Source: Thiobacillus sp.
GTDB taxonomy: Bacteria > Pseudomonadota > Gammaproteobacteria > Burkholderiales > Thiobacillaceae
DNA: 43,497 nucleotides
Assembly (NCBI GenBank): GCA_030679915.1
Contig: JAUXRY010000006.1
Location: 1 to 43,497 of the forward strand
Direction of reading: 5' to 3'
Below are positions 14,383-24,157 of the stretch, one piece after another. Under the pieces are notes generated by a model, which did no database searches, was not told the DNA's origin, and was given only the letters and a program-made list of their open reading frames with translations. A program made the position numbers and the translations under genes. Each line of letters begins with the position of its first letter. Position 1 is the stretch's first letter.

Positions 14383-16062
14383 ATGTTGTCGGATAATCTT
14401 GACGCACCCTTGAAAACGCCCTCAGCGGGCGTTTTTGTTTGGCCGCGATTCAGCGGCTGGATGCTGCTTGCGCTGCTGATTGCCGCGCTGGTGCTGGTAC
14501 CGGTTGCGGTTACCTTCTCATCGTTTTCCCATATCGAAGGCGACACCCTTGCGCATCTGACGGAATTTGTTCTGCCCGGGCTGATAGCCAATACCCTGTG
14601 GCTGGTGCTCGGTGTGGGAATCGGGGTCAGCGTACTGGGCGTTTCCCTGGCCTGGCTGGTGGCGATGTGCGAGTTTCCAGGCCGCCGTCTATTCAACTGG
14701 GCGTTGCTGCTACCACTCGCCCTGCCCGCTTACGTCACTGCGTTCGTCGCCATCGGTCTGCTTGATTTCACCGGCCCGCTGCAAACCGCGCTGCGCGAAG
14801 CTTTCGGCCCGATAACACTGCCCGAAATTCGCTCGCGCGGCGGTGTCATTCTGGTGATGTCACTGGCGCTTTATCCTTATGTTTATCTGATTGCAAAAAA
14901 TGCATTTTCCACCCAGGGGGCCATTGCACTGGAAGCGGCGCAATCGCTGGGACTATCGCGAACGCAAGGTTTTTTCCGGGTGGCATTGCCGATGGCGCGG
15001 CCCTGGATCGCTGCCGGCCTGATGCTGGCACTGATGGAAACCCTGGCCGATTTCGGCACCATGGCCATTTTCAACTATGACACCTTCACCACCGCCATCT
15101 ACAAAGCGTGGTACAGCCTGTTCTCCCTGCCTGCCGCCGCGCAGCTCGCCTCGATCCTGATCTTGTTCGTGCTGGTCGCGGTGGTATTCGAACAACGCTC
15201 GCGCGCAAAAATGCGCTATGGCGCGGTGGGGCGCAGTGCCGCTTCACGCCGAATCAAGTTATCGCCCGCCATGGCGGCACTCGCCTTGCTCTACGCCAGC
15301 ACCGTTTTAGCCATCGCCTTCATCATTCCGGTCACCCAGCTTGCACTGTGGGCACGCGATGTCATGGCCGACGATCTCGATAGCCGCTACTGGGCCTTCG
15401 CCTGGCATTCCCTGCTGCTGGCCGGCATGGGCGCGCTGATCGTGGTGGGGGTATCGCTGCTGCTTGCCTATTCCGGACGCCAGCGCCCCAGCAAAACCAT
15501 GATCTGGACGCAACGTCTGGCCACCATCGGCTACGCGTTTCCCGGCGCGGTGTTGGCGGTGGGCCTGTTCATTCCGGTGGCGTGGCTGGACAACTGGCTG
15601 ATCGATACCGGTCGAGACTGGTTTGGTTTCGAAGGCCACGAAGTGCTCAAAGGCACGCTGCTGGTGATGCTATTGGCCTATCTCGTGCGTTTTCTTGCGG
15701 TGGGTTTCGGGCCCATCGAGAGCGGACTCCACCGCATCACCCGTAACGTCGATGAAGCCGCGCGCAATCTGGGTACCGGCGCAGCCGGCCTGTTAACCCG
15801 CGTCCACCTGCCGATGCTGCGCGCCAGCCTGTTCACGGCGGCGGCATTTGCCTTTGTCGACATTATGAAAGAAATGCCGATTACCCTGATGACGCGCCCA
15901 TTCGGCTGGGACACGTTGGCCGTCCGGGTGTTCGAGATGACCTCGGAAGGTGAATGGGAGCGTGCCGCGCTGCCTTCGCTTGCCATCGTCATTGCCGGTA
16001 TCATTCCCATCATCTTGCTGACCTGGCGCGGAGCGCATTCACAAAACCAACCCCATGGCTGA
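14383..16062 (+). CDS. fbpB: Ferric iron ABC importer, fused permease
   Basis: A 559-residue inner-membrane permease with two fused BPD (binding-protein-dependent transport) domains and about twelve hydrophobic segments. Both cytoplasmic EAA loops that dock on the ATPase are visible: EAAQSLGLSRTQGFFRVALP (from about 184) and DEAARNLGTGAAGL (from about 456). The first 20 residues (SDNLDAPLKTPSAGVF) are encoded across a terminator-like hairpin, so the true start may be later, for instance ATG 14461 just before the first membrane helix, but that would leave no cytoplasmic leader. The 3' end overlaps fbpC by 8 bases. Family assignment is firm; the start is the uncertain part. Confidence 0.9.
   Translation: MLSDNLDAPLKTPSAGVFVWPRFSGWMLLALLIAALVLVPVAVTFSSFSHIEGDTLAHLTEFVLPGLIANTLWLVLGVGIGVSVLGVSLAWLVAMCEFPGRRLFNWALLLPLALPAYVTAFVAIGLLDFTGPLQTALREAFGPITLPEIRSRGGVILVMSLALYPYVYLIAKNAFSTQGAIALEAAQSLGLSRTQGFFRVALPMARPWIAAGLMLALMETLADFGTMAIFNYDTFTTAIYKAWYSLFSLPAAAQLASILILFVLVAVVFEQRSRAKMRYGAVGRSAASRRIKLSPAMAALALLYASTVLAIAFIIPVTQLALWARDVMADDLDSRYWAFAWHSLLLAGMGALIVVGVSLLLAYSGRQRPSKTMIWTQRLATIGYAFPGAVLAVGLFIPVAWLDNWLIDTGRDWFGFEGHEVLKGTLLVMLLAYLVRFLAVGFGPIESGLHRITRNVDEAARNLGTGAAGLLTRVHLPMLRASLFTAAAFAFVDIMKEMPITLMTRPFGWDTLAVRVFEMTSEGEWERAALPSLAIVIAGIIPIILLTWRGAHSQNQPHG
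14413..14436 (+). terminator. Terminator-like hairpin between fbpA and fbpB
   Basis: AAAACGCCC (14413-14421) pairs with GGGCG plus TTTTT (14427-14436) around TCAGC, giving a short G+C-rich stem followed by a T-run: the classic shape of a rho-independent terminator. It lies 66 bases after the fbpA stop and 30 bases inside the proposed fbpB reading frame. If active, it would reduce read-through into fbpBC. The alternative is that the coding sequence for TPSAGVFV happens to fold this way. Confidence 0.55.
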
Positions 16063-17122
16063 ACTGATCCTCGATTCCGTTTCGCAGTCGTATGGCACAC
16101 GACAAATTATTGCCGACCTGTCCTTTTCCCTGCCAGAAGGAGCCATCGGCTGCCTGTTGGGACCGTCGGGTTGCGGCAAAACCACGGCGCTGCGATGCAT
16201 TTCCGGATTCGAACCCATCCAGACCGGCGAAATTCGCATCGGGGGCGAAGTCGTCAGCCTGCCCGACTGGATGCTGGCAGCCGAAAAACGCCGTGTCGGC
16301 ATGGTGTTTCAGGATTACGCACTATTTCCACACATGACCGTGTCGGCCAATGTCGGCTTCGGTCTGCGCAGTGAATCCAAAGCCGCGCGGCAGGCGCGTA
16401 TCGACGAGCTGCTGATCCTGGTTGGCCTGAGCGGTCACGCTGACCAGTTTCCGCATCAGCTTTCGGGGGGACAGCAACAGCGTGTGGCATTGGCGCGTGC
16501 GCTGGCGCCGCGTCCACGCTTGATCCTGATGGACGAGCCTTTCTCCAACCTTGACGTGGAATTGCGCGAACGGCTATCGCTCGAAGTGCGCGACATCCTC
16601 AAGCGCGAAGCCACCACCGCACTCATCGTCACCCACGACCAGAACGAAGCCTTTGCGCTGGCCGACTGGGTCGGCGTCATGCACGAAGGCCGCATCCAGC
16701 AATGGGACACGCCTTATAACCTGTATCACAAGCCCACCAACCGGTTTGTAGCCGACTTCGTTGGCCAGGGCGCACTGGTCACCGGAAATGTCATTAACGA
16801 CCATCAGGTGGAAATCGAACTCGGCGTGTTAAACGGGGTCATCCCGGTTGAGTGCGGTGCAGCCGGCTGCGGCGAGTGTGTCCGCAGTTGCCACGTTGAT
16901 GTGCTGCTGCGACCCGACGACATCATCCATGACGACGACAGCCTGATGCTGGCCGAGGTCGAGAACAAGGCCTTCCGCGGCGCCGAGTTTCTCTACACCC
17001 TCAAGCTGCCAAGCGGTCAGCGTGCACTGTCGCTGGTGCCCTCCCATCACAATCATGCCATCGGCGAAAGAATCGGCATCAAGCTCGCCGTCGATCACGT
17101 CGTAGCATTCCGTCGCGAGTAG
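16055..17122 (+). CDS. fbpC: Ferric iron ABC importer, ATPase
   Basis: A 355-residue ATP-binding subunit that powers the FbpB permease. Walker [10 protein letters not shown] (36-44), Q-loop FQDY (85-88), signature LSGGQQQR (136-143), Walker B LILMDEP (156-162) and the switch His in VTHDQ (194) are all intact. After residue 240 comes a TOBE-like regulatory domain. Unusually, it contains a cluster of four cysteines and a histidine, [14 protein letters not shown], at positions 267, 272, 275, 279 and 280, next to the conserved [10 protein letters not shown] segment. This could bind a metal or an Fe-S centre and sense iron (inference). The ATG overlaps the end of fbpB by 8 bases and the hybrid kinase gene starts 11 bases after the stop. 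Confidence 0.93.
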   Translation: MAELILDSVSQSYGTRQIIADLSFSLPEGAIGCLLGPSGCGKTTALRCISGFEPIQTGEIRIGGEVVSLPDWMLAAEKRRVGMVFQDYALFPHMTVSANVGFGLRSESKAARQARIDELLILVGLSGHADQFPHQLSGGQQQRVALARALAPRPRLILMDEPFSNLDVELRERLSLEVRDILKREATTALIVTHDQNEAFALADWVGVMHEGRIQQWDTPYNLYHKPTNRFVADFVGQGALVTGNVINDHQVEIELGVLNGVIPVECGAAGCGECVRSCHVDVLLRPDDIIHDDDSLMLAEVENKAFRGAEFLYTLKLPSGQRALSLVPSHHNHAIGERIGIKLAVDHVVAFRRE

Positions 17123-17133
17123 ATTCCGGTCGC

Positions 17134-19653
17134 ATGCTGCCCTCTCCGTTACGCGGATTGCTGTTTAACGTTGGCTTCGGCTTCACGGCCGCATTGATGC
17201 TGATGCTCGCGGTGATTGGTCTGGGGGTCACCCAGATGGCGCACCTGAATGACGAGCTGGAACACGTGGTGGCGGTCAATAACGTCAAAACCCGTCTTGC
17301 CTCACGGATGCGCGACACCCTGCGCGATCGCGCCCTGCTGATGCACAACATCGTGGTCTCGATCGACCCCTGGGAAAAAGACACCTTGTTTCTTCGGTTT
17401 CTGGAGTATGGCGAACGTTATGCCAAGGACCGTGGGCAGCTGTTTACCATGCTCAACACAGCAGACGAGAAACGCTTGATGGCTCAACTGGACGCTATCA
17501 CCTTCAGCAACCAACCCATCATGTTCAGCGTAGTGGAAGCCGCACTCGACGAAAACAATTACGGTGCGCTGACCTTGCTGCAGGAAGAGGCCATTCCCTC
17601 TCAAAACCGTCTGGTCGAAGCGCTCGACAACATGACCAGCTTGCAACGTGAGGACAACGAAGAAGCACTCGGGAAAACGTTTACCGCCTACCAGGCCACC
17701 CGTAACTTGATGCTGCTACTGAGTGTCTTCGCTACACTGCTGGCTGCCGTGGTAGCGGTATTGGTCAGCCGTCGCATGTTAACGCAAACACGCCAGATCG
17801 AAATCCAGAAGCACAAGTATCACACCCTGTTCGAGACCAACTCCGACGCAGTCGTCATTCTCGACGAAACCGGCTTTACCGATTGCAATTCAGCCACGTT
17901 GTCACTATTTGGCATGGATTCGGTAGAGGATTTTCTGCATACACCCATCTCGGCGCTCGGCACCTCAACCCAGGCAAACGGCGTCAGAGCGATCGATCAT
18001 GCCAAACGTGCCATCGCATTGGCGCGCCAGGAGGGGCATACCATTCTGGACTGGCAAGGAAAACGCAAGAACGGCACGGTTTTCATGGCCGAAATTGCCA
18101 TGCACGCCATGCAACTGGAAGGCAAACCCGTGATCCAGGCGATCATGCGCGACGTTTCGGAGCGTCGTGCCGCTGAGGCGGCCAAAGAAGCCGCACGTGA
18201 AGCCGCATTACAAATGGCACGGGCAAAATCGGAGTTTGTCGCCAATGTCAGCCACGAAATCCGCACCCCGATGCACGGCATTCTGGGCATGAGCGGACTC
18301 TTGTTGAAAACCCCGCTCGATGGTCGCCAGCGTGAGTACATCACCACACTGAAAAGCTCCGCCGAGAGCCTGCTCACGATCATCAACGACATTCTCGATT
18401 TCTCGAAAATCGAGGCCGGGAAAATGGGGGTCGAAGCGGTCCCCTTCTCACCGGAAAGCTTGGCGCAAAGTGTCGTGGCCCTGTTTAGGGCGCGTGCTCT
18501 TGAAAAAGACCTGATACTGGACCTGGTCATGACCAGCACGCCACCTGATGCACTGTTGGGGGATCCCACCCGCATCCGTCAAATCCTGCTCAACCTGATC
18601 GACAATGCCATCAAATTCACCCATCAGGGTAAGGTTGAATTACGCCTGACGTTTGACACCGCCAATAATGAATCCCAGTGCCGCTTTAGTGTGTACGACA
18701 GCGGCATCGGCATCAGCCGCGAAACCCAGGCGCGCTTGTTTCAGGCTTTCTCGCAGGCCGACACTTCAACCACGCGACGTTATGGGGGGACCGGACTCGG
18801 CCTGGCCGTCAGCCATCAACTTGCAGGGTTGATGGGGGGGATGCTTACGGTGGAGAGCACACCAGACAAAGGCAGCTGCTTTACCCTTGCGCTCAGCCTC
18901 CCCGTCACCACCTTGCCGCTGGCAGAACTGCCGACCCAGTCGGTGGTTCAACTTCAAGGCCGGATCCTGGTCGTTGAAGACCACCCGGTCAACCAGAAAG
19001 TCCTGGCCCATCAATTGCGTGAAATTGGGTTACAGCATGCCATCGCCACCAGCGGTTCCCAGGCACTTGAGATGCTGGAAACAGAAACGTTTGACCTCGT
19101 TTTGATGGATTGGCAAATGCCGGAAATGGATGGTCTGGAGGCCACCCGACGGATCCGCAAACTGCCGACCGACACTCGACAGATCCCTATCATTGCGCTG
19201 ACGGCCAACGCCAATGCCGGCTTTCGTGAAGCCTGTCTTGAAGCCGGAGCAAACGACTACCTCAGCAAGCCTTACTCTGAGTCAGCACTCGCGGCCTTGC
19301 TGGCTCAACGCCTGCCAACTGTCGGGCCCGTGCCCAATCGAATTCCCTTACTCGACCTGCCCGCCCTCCATGCGCGCTACCCAGGCAATCCCAGTCTGGT
19401 CAATGATCTGGCCGCCATTTTCATGAGTACGACTGAAGCAAGTCTGTCGGTATTGAAGACTGGCATAGCGAAACGAGACAACCCGTTGTGCCTGAAGGAA
19501 ACCCATGCCCTTAGAGGCGCCGCGGCCAGCGTCATGGCGAAGGATATTCAGGATCGTACTGAGCAGATTGAAGCGAGTGTCAGAAAGGGAGACTTCACCG
19601 AGGCGGCGGCCGAACTCGACCAGCTCGAGCAACACTTTCACGGTCGCGCTTGA
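17134..19653 (+). CDS. Hybrid sensor histidine kinase (HK-REC-Hpt)
   Basis: An 839-residue tripartite phosphorelay kinase in the inner membrane. Two helices (about 9-33 and 191-211) bracket a helical periplasmic domain like a four-helix-bundle sensor; then a PAS domain (about 226-345), HisKA with [10 protein letters not shown] (phospho-acceptor His374), an ATPase domain with N-box [17 protein letters not shown] and [11 protein letters not shown] (548-558), a receiver with LVVEDHPVN and phospho-acceptor Asp659 in [11 protein letters not shown], and a C-terminal Hpt-like domain with [11 protein letters not shown] (His791). No separate response regulator is adjacent. Its ATG is 11 bases behind fbpC, so it is probably transcribed with the iron importer and may respond to iron or envelope state (inference). 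Confidence 0.92.
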   Translation: MLPSPLRGLLFNVGFGFTAALMLMLAVIGLGVTQMAHLNDELEHVVAVNNVKTRLASRMRDTLRDRALLMHNIVVSIDPWEKDTLFLRFLEYGERYAKDRGQLFTMLNTADEKRLMAQLDAITFSNQPIMFSVVEAALDENNYGALTLLQEEAIPSQNRLVEALDNMTSLQREDNEEALGKTFTAYQATRNLMLLLSVFATLLAAVVAVLVSRRMLTQTRQIEIQKHKYHTLFETNSDAVVILDETGFTDCNSATLSLFGMDSVEDFLHTPISALGTSTQANGVRAIDHAKRAIALARQEGHTILDWQGKRKNGTVFMAEIAMHAMQLEGKPVIQAIMRDVSERRAAEAAKEAAREAALQMARAKSEFVANVSHEIRTPMHGILGMSGLLLKTPLDGRQREYITTLKSSAESLLTIINDILDFSKIEAGKMGVEAVPFSPESLAQSVVALFRARALEKDLILDLVMTSTPPDALLGDPTRIRQILLNLIDNAIKFTHQGKVELRLTFDTANNESQCRFSVYDSGIGISRETQARLFQAFSQADTSTTRRYGGTGLGLAVSHQLAGLMGGMLTVESTPDKGSCFTLALSLPVTTLPLAELPTQSVVQLQGRILVVEDHPVNQKVLAHQLREIGLQHAIATSGSQALEMLETETFDLVLMDWQMPEMDGLEATRRIRKLPTDTRQIPIIALTANANAGFREACLEAGANDYLSKPYSESALAALLAQRLPTVGPVPNRIPLLDLPALHARYPGNPSLVNDLAAIFMSTTEASLSVLKTGIAKRDNPLCLKETHALRGAAASVMAKDIQDRTEQIEASVRKGDFTEAAAELDQLEQHFHGRA

Positions 19654-19784
19654 AATTTTTTGACGTATGCGACATGTCGCCCACGATGAAAAAAAACGTA
19701 CGGATTGAAGCGTCACTTCATATTGCGCGGCTGTGCCCAAATCGTCGCCCTGCCGATATACCGCCTGTCTACGCATGCCGCAAG

Positions 19785-19813
19785 GCAGAGCCCATGCGCC
19801 GTCATGGCTCTGC
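19785..19813. terminator. Hairpin at the convergent 3' ends
   Basis: GCAGAGCC (19785-19792) and GGCTCTGC (19806-19813) are perfect 8-bp arms, extended inside by ATG/CAT with one bulged base. The element straddles the stop of the minus-strand SulP gene and lies about 130 bases past the plus-strand kinase gene. No T-run follows on either strand, so it is at most a weak or factor-dependent stop. The intervening stretch 19654-19784 holds no gene that I can support. Confidence 0.35.
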
Positions 19814-22057
19814 ATGGCATAGAAGATTAACCAGCTCAAACAACGCCTCAATACCTTCGGCTGTTTCCAGATCACGATCGGGGCAGAACGCAAGCAAGGC
19901 CCCATCGTGTATCTCGATATAGATCCCTGGATGCCGATCCAGCAAGGCCAGCAATTTTCTGAACATCACCAATGCATTGGGGTGGTCCGAGCGGGTATAG
20001 AGCCGATGTTCTCGCAGCCCTGCCGTAACCTCCGGCACATCGACTTCATCAAAGCCCACCAGATAACGCTCCAGGTAGTTTCCCGGCGTCAATACCAGTT
20101 CAGGCAAGGCCATGGTCACAACGAGTGGGCGCAAAATGATGAGGGTATGGTGGTGCTCGGCGTAATAGTCAGGTGCGGCCGTGTGGCTATAGTCAAACAG
20201 TTTGACGTGACAACCGGCGTAGTCGCCGGTCATGACATTGTTTTCCTGACGCATGTCTCCACGGTGCAGGTAAATGAAATTATGCAGGTTGAGCGTACCC
20301 GCCGTTGATTCGCTGAAATTGAGCTGATGACCCGCTGCGATGGCCGCCATCAGTTGCGCTCGGTCGGACAGACGGGCCTTTTCCTTGATCAGCTTCGTGT
20401 CATGCATTCGAGCCGATAGCGAATGCGGCATGAACTGATAATAGTTTTCCAGTCCAACCAGCCGGAACGTCCGGCCATCACGCAGGCAATCTTCCTCAAA
20501 CTGGTGCAGGTATTCCATCGCGGTGTGGTCGATGATATGCCCGGACTCACTGGCCACCAGGGTAATCGTGCAATCCCGCGGCAGCGATTGCAGCAGTTTG
20601 TCCAGCGGCAACAGATTAAAGCAAACCACCGAGCCAAGCGTAATCTGATAATGCGGCGATCCGTTGTGTTCTTCCTGCTTGAGCTTGATGACCGGACTGC
20701 GAAACAAATCGAACAAATTACGCTGCAAATGCACAAACGACTGCGAGTAAGTCAGGCGGCCGGTCAGCACCGTACGGATGGATGGGCTGAGCAGATAAAC
20801 CAGCATGGCAATTTCCGATGCGATGCCGATCAGAATGCCGTAGAGCAGATCGGTTGCCAGAACCGCCACCACCGTAATCAGAAAGATAACGATCTGATCA
20901 CGGCCTATGGCATAGGTTTTCTGGAACACGCGGTACTCGCACAAGCGCCAACCAACATAAATCAGGATCGCACCGATGGCGGCAAGCGGCACGCGACTGA
21001 TCAGGTCCTTGGCCAGGAACAAGAACAGGATCAGGAACATGGCATTGTAAAAATTGGCCCACAGCGTGCGGCCACCCGCGTCAATGTTGACGCGGCTTTT
21101 CACGCCGCCGGGGATGATGGTCAAGCCGCCAAAAAAACTGGAGAGCATGTTCGAAATCCCCATCGCACGCAGTGTGGTGTTGGCCTGGGATTTACGCTGA
21201 TAGGGATCGATCTTGTCGACCGCGGCGATGGTCGCCAGCGATTCGATGCCATCGATCAGCGTCAGCGTAATGACAATCAGCAGGATGCCACCCCACAATT
21301 CGGGGCGCTGCCACACGGCATCGAAGGCCGGCGGCGTGATGCCGCCCCGCAGGATGTCGTCCGGCATGCTGATCAGGAAACGGGCCTCCAGATCGAAAAC
21401 GTAACCCAGCACAATCCCCACCACCGCCACGACCAAAGCCGCAGGCACACGCTTCAGCCACGGCTTCGTCGTGTAGTTGAGAAAAAACATCAGAAACAGG
21501 CATATCAGGCCGGTCGCCATCACCGGCGCTTCGATGCGCATCAAACTGTCCGGCAGTTTGAGTATGGCGCCGAGCATATCCTTGGAGAGCGGCGCCAGAT
21601 CCCCCAACAACGGCGGTACCTGTTTGACAATGATCATGATGCCGATGGCGGCGAGCATGGCTTCGACCACGGTGACCGGCAGAAAAATTGCAAAGCGCCC
21701 GGCATTGACCATGCTGAGCACAATCTGCACCAGCCCCGTGAGGCAAATAGCCACCAGCAATAGCGGGTAACCCGCGGTCAAATCGCCGCCGCCGAGCAGC
21801 AGCATCCCGGCGAGCAAGGCCGGAGCCAGTCCTGCTGCCGGGCCGCTGATGGTCACATAGGCGCCGCCCAGAAAAGGAAAGATCAGGCCGGCAATGATGG
21901 CTGAAATGACACCGGTAATCGGTGGTGCGCCTGACGCCACGGCGATGCCAAGCGAAAGCGGAAGCGATACCAGGGCCACCTGCAGCCCAGCGCCGAGGTC
22001 ATAGCGCCAGTGTTTAAGCCCGGCCAGGCCGTTGCGTGGTTTGTCTTCGGTCTGCAT
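19802..22057 (-). CDS. SulP anion transporter with extra C-terminal domain
   Basis: An inner-membrane SulP transporter (751 residues from the MQTEDKPRNG start; a longer reading from 22096 adds 13 poorly conserved residues). In the longer numbering, transmembrane helices fill about 35-440 with the family segments SLPLSLGIAVASGAPP, SGPAAGLAPA and RAMGISNMLSSFFGG. A STAS domain follows (about 486-560, VCFNLLPLDKLL and IIDHTAMEYL). SulP proteins move sulfate, bicarbonate or other anions; the substrate here is not decidable. Beyond the STAS domain there are about 200 further residues, including NVMTGDYAGCHVKLFDYSH (620-638), a pattern seen in stand-alone bacterial proteins of unknown function. No carbonic anhydrase or sulfur gene is adjacent. 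Confidence 0.9.
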   Translation of the reverse strand: MQTEDKPRNGLAGLKHWRYDLGAGLQVALVSLPLSLGIAVASGAPPITGVISAIIAGLIFPFLGGAYVTISGPAAGLAPALLAGMLLLGGGDLTAGYPLLLVAICLTGLVQIVLSMVNAGRFAIFLPVTVVEAMLAAIGIMIIVKQVPPLLGDLAPLSKDMLGAILKLPDSLMRIEAPVMATGLICLFLMFFLNYTTKPWLKRVPAALVVAVVGIVLGYVFDLEARFLISMPDDILRGGITPPAFDAVWQRPELWGGILLIVITLTLIDGIESLATIAAVDKIDPYQRKSQANTTLRAMGISNMLSSFFGGLTIIPGGVKSRVNIDAGGRTLWANFYNAMFLILFLFLAKDLISRVPLAAIGAILIYVGWRLCEYRVFQKTYAIGRDQIVIFLITVVAVLATDLLYGILIGIASEIAMLVYLLSPSIRTVLTGRLTYSQSFVHLQRNLFDLFRSPVIKLKQEEHNGSPHYQITLGSVVCFNLLPLDKLLQSLPRDCTITLVASESGHIIDHTAMEYLHQFEEDCLRDGRTFRLVGLENYYQFMPHSLSARMHDTKLIKEKARLSDRAQLMAAIAAGHQLNFSESTAGTLNLHNFIYLHRGDMRQENNVMTGDYAGCHVKLFDYSHTAAPDYYAEHHHTLIILRPLVVTMALPELVLTPGNYLERYLVGFDEVDVPEVTAGLREHRLYTRSDHPNALVMFRKLLALLDRHPGIYIEIHDGALLAFCPDRDLETAEGIEALFELVNLLCHAEP

Positions 22058-22157
22058 CAATCGTGATGAATACCTTACGGGCCATTGATCCTGCAATGCC
22101 CATTATTTGAATAAACGCCACACGTGTCGTGACGCCTCCCCCAACGAAACGAGGGTA

Positions 22158-22208
22158 CTTGAATCCCATCCGTATTTGTAGACACATTCATCCTGGTGTC
22201 GATTCAAG
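22158..22208. other. Folded segment in the SulP-cupin gap
   Basis: The 328-base gap between the SulP start and the cupin gene holds no gene that I can support. It contains nested inverted repeats: CTTGAATC (22158-22165) with GATTCAAG (22201-22208), and inside them GACAC (22181-22185) with GTGTC (22196-22200). Together they give a 13-bp stem with a 15-base bulge on one side. It could be a structured leader of either divergent gene or a worn repeat. Confidence 0.35.
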
Positions 22209-22280
22209 CAGAAGGCACAAATGCGCAGTTGAATACAGAAATACGAAATGCATTGGCCGGCTTAGAGGGTATCCGGTCGT

Positions 22281-22286
22281 TATAAT
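22281..22286 (+). promoter_or_regulatory. Candidate -10 of the cupin gene
   Basis: A perfect TATAAT stands 99 bases upstream of the cupin ATG. The region 16-18 bases before it has no good -35 hexamer (the nearest TTGGCC is 22 bases away), so the promoter may be activator-dependent. The leader from here to the gene would be about 90 bases. Confidence 0.4.
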
Positions 22287-22385
22287 CACGGTTGCTTTTC
22301 ACTTCGGTGGCTGATTCCGACCCACCCAGAAGGTCAGCCTGCAACAAGCGCTTCAACAGAACGTCTACCCTACAGGAACTTACTC

Positions 22386-22781
22386 ATGTCCCAGTCCACC
22401 CCCTCCACCTCCGCAACCAGCACTATTTGGGGCAACCATATCAGCATCCCTGACACCCCTGCTGGCTTCACCCTGCGCACCACCTGCCCCACCAACCCTG
22501 ATGGCGTGGAAGTGATGCTGGAACAATGGGAAGCTGGCAGCGCCGAGCCACCGCACTCGCATCCAGGCGACGACATGACTGTGGTGATCGAAGGCAAGAT
22601 GGCCGTGCAGTTCTTCACCAGAACCAACACGGGCCTGGTTGCCGATGGCGAGCCGCTGATCCTGAACCAGGGCGAGACGGGTTACATCAAAGGCGGACGC
22701 ATCCACGATGCCAAATACATCGAGCACTGCAAACTGGTGTATGTGCACGACAAGGCGTTTGGATTTGTAACGGAAAGCTGA
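22386..22781 (+). CDS. Small single-domain cupin
   Basis: A 131-residue cytoplasmic protein with one cupin barrel. The first cupin motif is visible as PPHSHPGDDMTVVIEGKM (two His and a Glu-like ligand set), and the second as GYIKGGRIHDAKYI (His ligand). It thus should bind one metal ion; the substrate and activity are unknown, and sugar or hydroxy-acid binding, dioxygenase or regulatory roles are all possible. AGGA lies about 10 bases before the ATG. It is a single-gene unit between the SulP and antiporter genes. An 18-base exact copy of its 3' coding region is found as a remnant at 24390-24407. Confidence 0.85.
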   Translation: MSQSTPSTSATSTIWGNHISIPDTPAGFTLRTTCPTNPDGVEVMLEQWEAGSAEPPHSHPGDDMTVVIEGKMAVQFFTRTNTGLVADGEPLILNQGETGYIKGGRIHDAKYIEHCKLVYVHDKAFGFVTES

Positions 22782-22855
22782 ACGCCCGGTATTCGATCAG
22801 TCAGTTCCGTTCCGTCGAACCCGCCTGGCGGTCAGCGGAACCCTACACTTCGGCC

Positions 22856-24157
22856 CTATGTATCTGTTTGTCGCGGTTTGTCGCGCCGCCAGAACCGCTC
22901 CATCAAGGGTTTTACACTGGTGCCGTGTAGCAGGATCGAAAGCGCCACCACAATCAGCGTCATTTGCATCAACTCCAATGCCAGGGGCTCCGGGAGTCCG
23001 TGTTGGATAGCATACATCAGGTAATACAGCGAGCCGATCCCGCGCACGCCAAACCACGCACTCAACCCCTGAATTCGCCAGGATGTGCGCGAGCCGATCA
23101 AGCTGATGAAAACACTGACCGGGCGGGCCCAAATGAACAAAAACAGAGCCAGCCCCACCGCTTTCCAGCTCCACGAATCCAGAAACAATGAGCCCCCAAC
23201 CAGCAGAATCAGGATCACTTCTGACAGCCGTTCCAGATGCTCCTTGAATACGAGCGAGCCTTTGCTGACCAGTGGCAAGGGGCTTTCCTCACCAACCACA
23301 CTGTCACTTGGCGCAGCAACTGCGCTGGCATCCAGCGCCCGCTTGGCCAGTTTCATTTCGGTCTGGCGTAATGCGACGGCTGCGAAAAACACCGCCAAAA
23401 ACCCCCAAGTGTGAGATAGCACCGATACACCGTACACGACGCCAATCAGCCCCAAACCCAGAAAGTCGTCCAGCAATTCATGTTTAAGCGGTTCACGACG
23501 CAACTTCCATCCCACATACGCCAAGGCCATGCCCGCGCCAACACCAATGGCAATCCCGCCCACGGTAGCCCACAGCACATCCACCACAATCCAGTTCAAG
23601 CCAAACTCGCCGAGTTCGTGCAAGCCCAGCAATCCCAGCCCCAACATGACGAAGGGGAAAGCACTGCCATCGTTCATGCCGGCTTCGCTGGTCAAGGTAA
23701 AACGCAACTGGTCACGGTCTCCGGGATGACGAATTTGCACATCCGTAGCCAGCACCGGATCCGTCGGCGCCAGGATCGCGCCCAGCAAAACGCCAGCCCC
23801 CAACGGTAGACCCAGCACGTAATAAGCGAAAGCCGCGACCAATGCGACGGTCAAGGTCATGGAAACCGTCGCCAGTAAAATCGGCGCGCGCCAGCGCGTC
23901 AAGTTGAATGGAACCGGCATTTTGACGCCCGCAGAGAACAGCGAAATCAATACCGCGATTTCGGTCAGCACCTCCAGCAGCGCCGATTGCTTGAGCGGAT
24001 TGAAATGGAATAAATTGAGTACGGTCGGCCCTACCAGTATGCCCACCGCCAAATAAATAATGGCGGAAGTTACCGGGGAGCGCTTCAGGACGGAGTATGT
24101 GAGGCCCATGGCAAGCAACAGCCCGCCAACGAGCATGAACCACTGTGCGTTAGTCAT
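22856..24157 (-). CDS. Cation:proton antiporter (CPA1/NhaP type)
   Basis: A 433-residue inner-membrane protein with about twelve hydrophobic segments. The conserved core is clear: LGAILAPTDPVLATDVQ in the unwound helix and SEAGMNDGSAFPFV with the Asn-Asp pair of electroneutral CPA1 exchangers; SAWFGVRGIGSLYYL matches the arginine-containing late helix. It should exchange Na+ or K+ for H+ across the inner membrane and help pH or ion balance. There is a hydrophilic loop around VAAPSDSVVGEESPLP between the two halves. It is transcribed alone, converging on the cupin gene; nothing visible indicates its regulation. Confidence 0.9.
   Translation of the reverse strand: MTNAQWFMLVGGLLLAMGLTYSVLKRSPVTSAIIYLAVGILVGPTVLNLFHFNPLKQSALLEVLTEIAVLISLFSAGVKMPVPFNLTRWRAPILLATVSMTLTVALVAAFAYYVLGLPLGAGVLLGAILAPTDPVLATDVQIRHPGDRDQLRFTLTSEAGMNDGSAFPFVMLGLGLLGLHELGEFGLNWIVVDVLWATVGGIAIGVGAGMALAYVGWKLRREPLKHELLDDFLGLGLIGVVYGVSVLSHTWGFLAVFFAAVALRQTEMKLAKRALDASAVAAPSDSVVGEESPLPLVSKGSLVFKEHLERLSEVILILLVGGSLFLDSWSWKAVGLALFLFIWARPVSVFISLIGSRTSWRIQGLSAWFGVRGIGSLYYLMYAIQHGLPEPLALELMQMTLIVVALSILLHGTSVKPLMERFWRRDKPRQTDT

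Noticed and set aside
20423..21763. 446-residue plus-strand reading frame
   Set aside because: It is exactly antisense to the SulP gene, rich in His, Gln and Arg with no family-like segments, and only open because of the codon bias of the real gene.
22125..22133. Second copy of the MITE end (GTGTCGTGA)
   Set aside because: Only nine bases match near this place, without a TA boundary or a partner inverted repeat, so it is probably chance.
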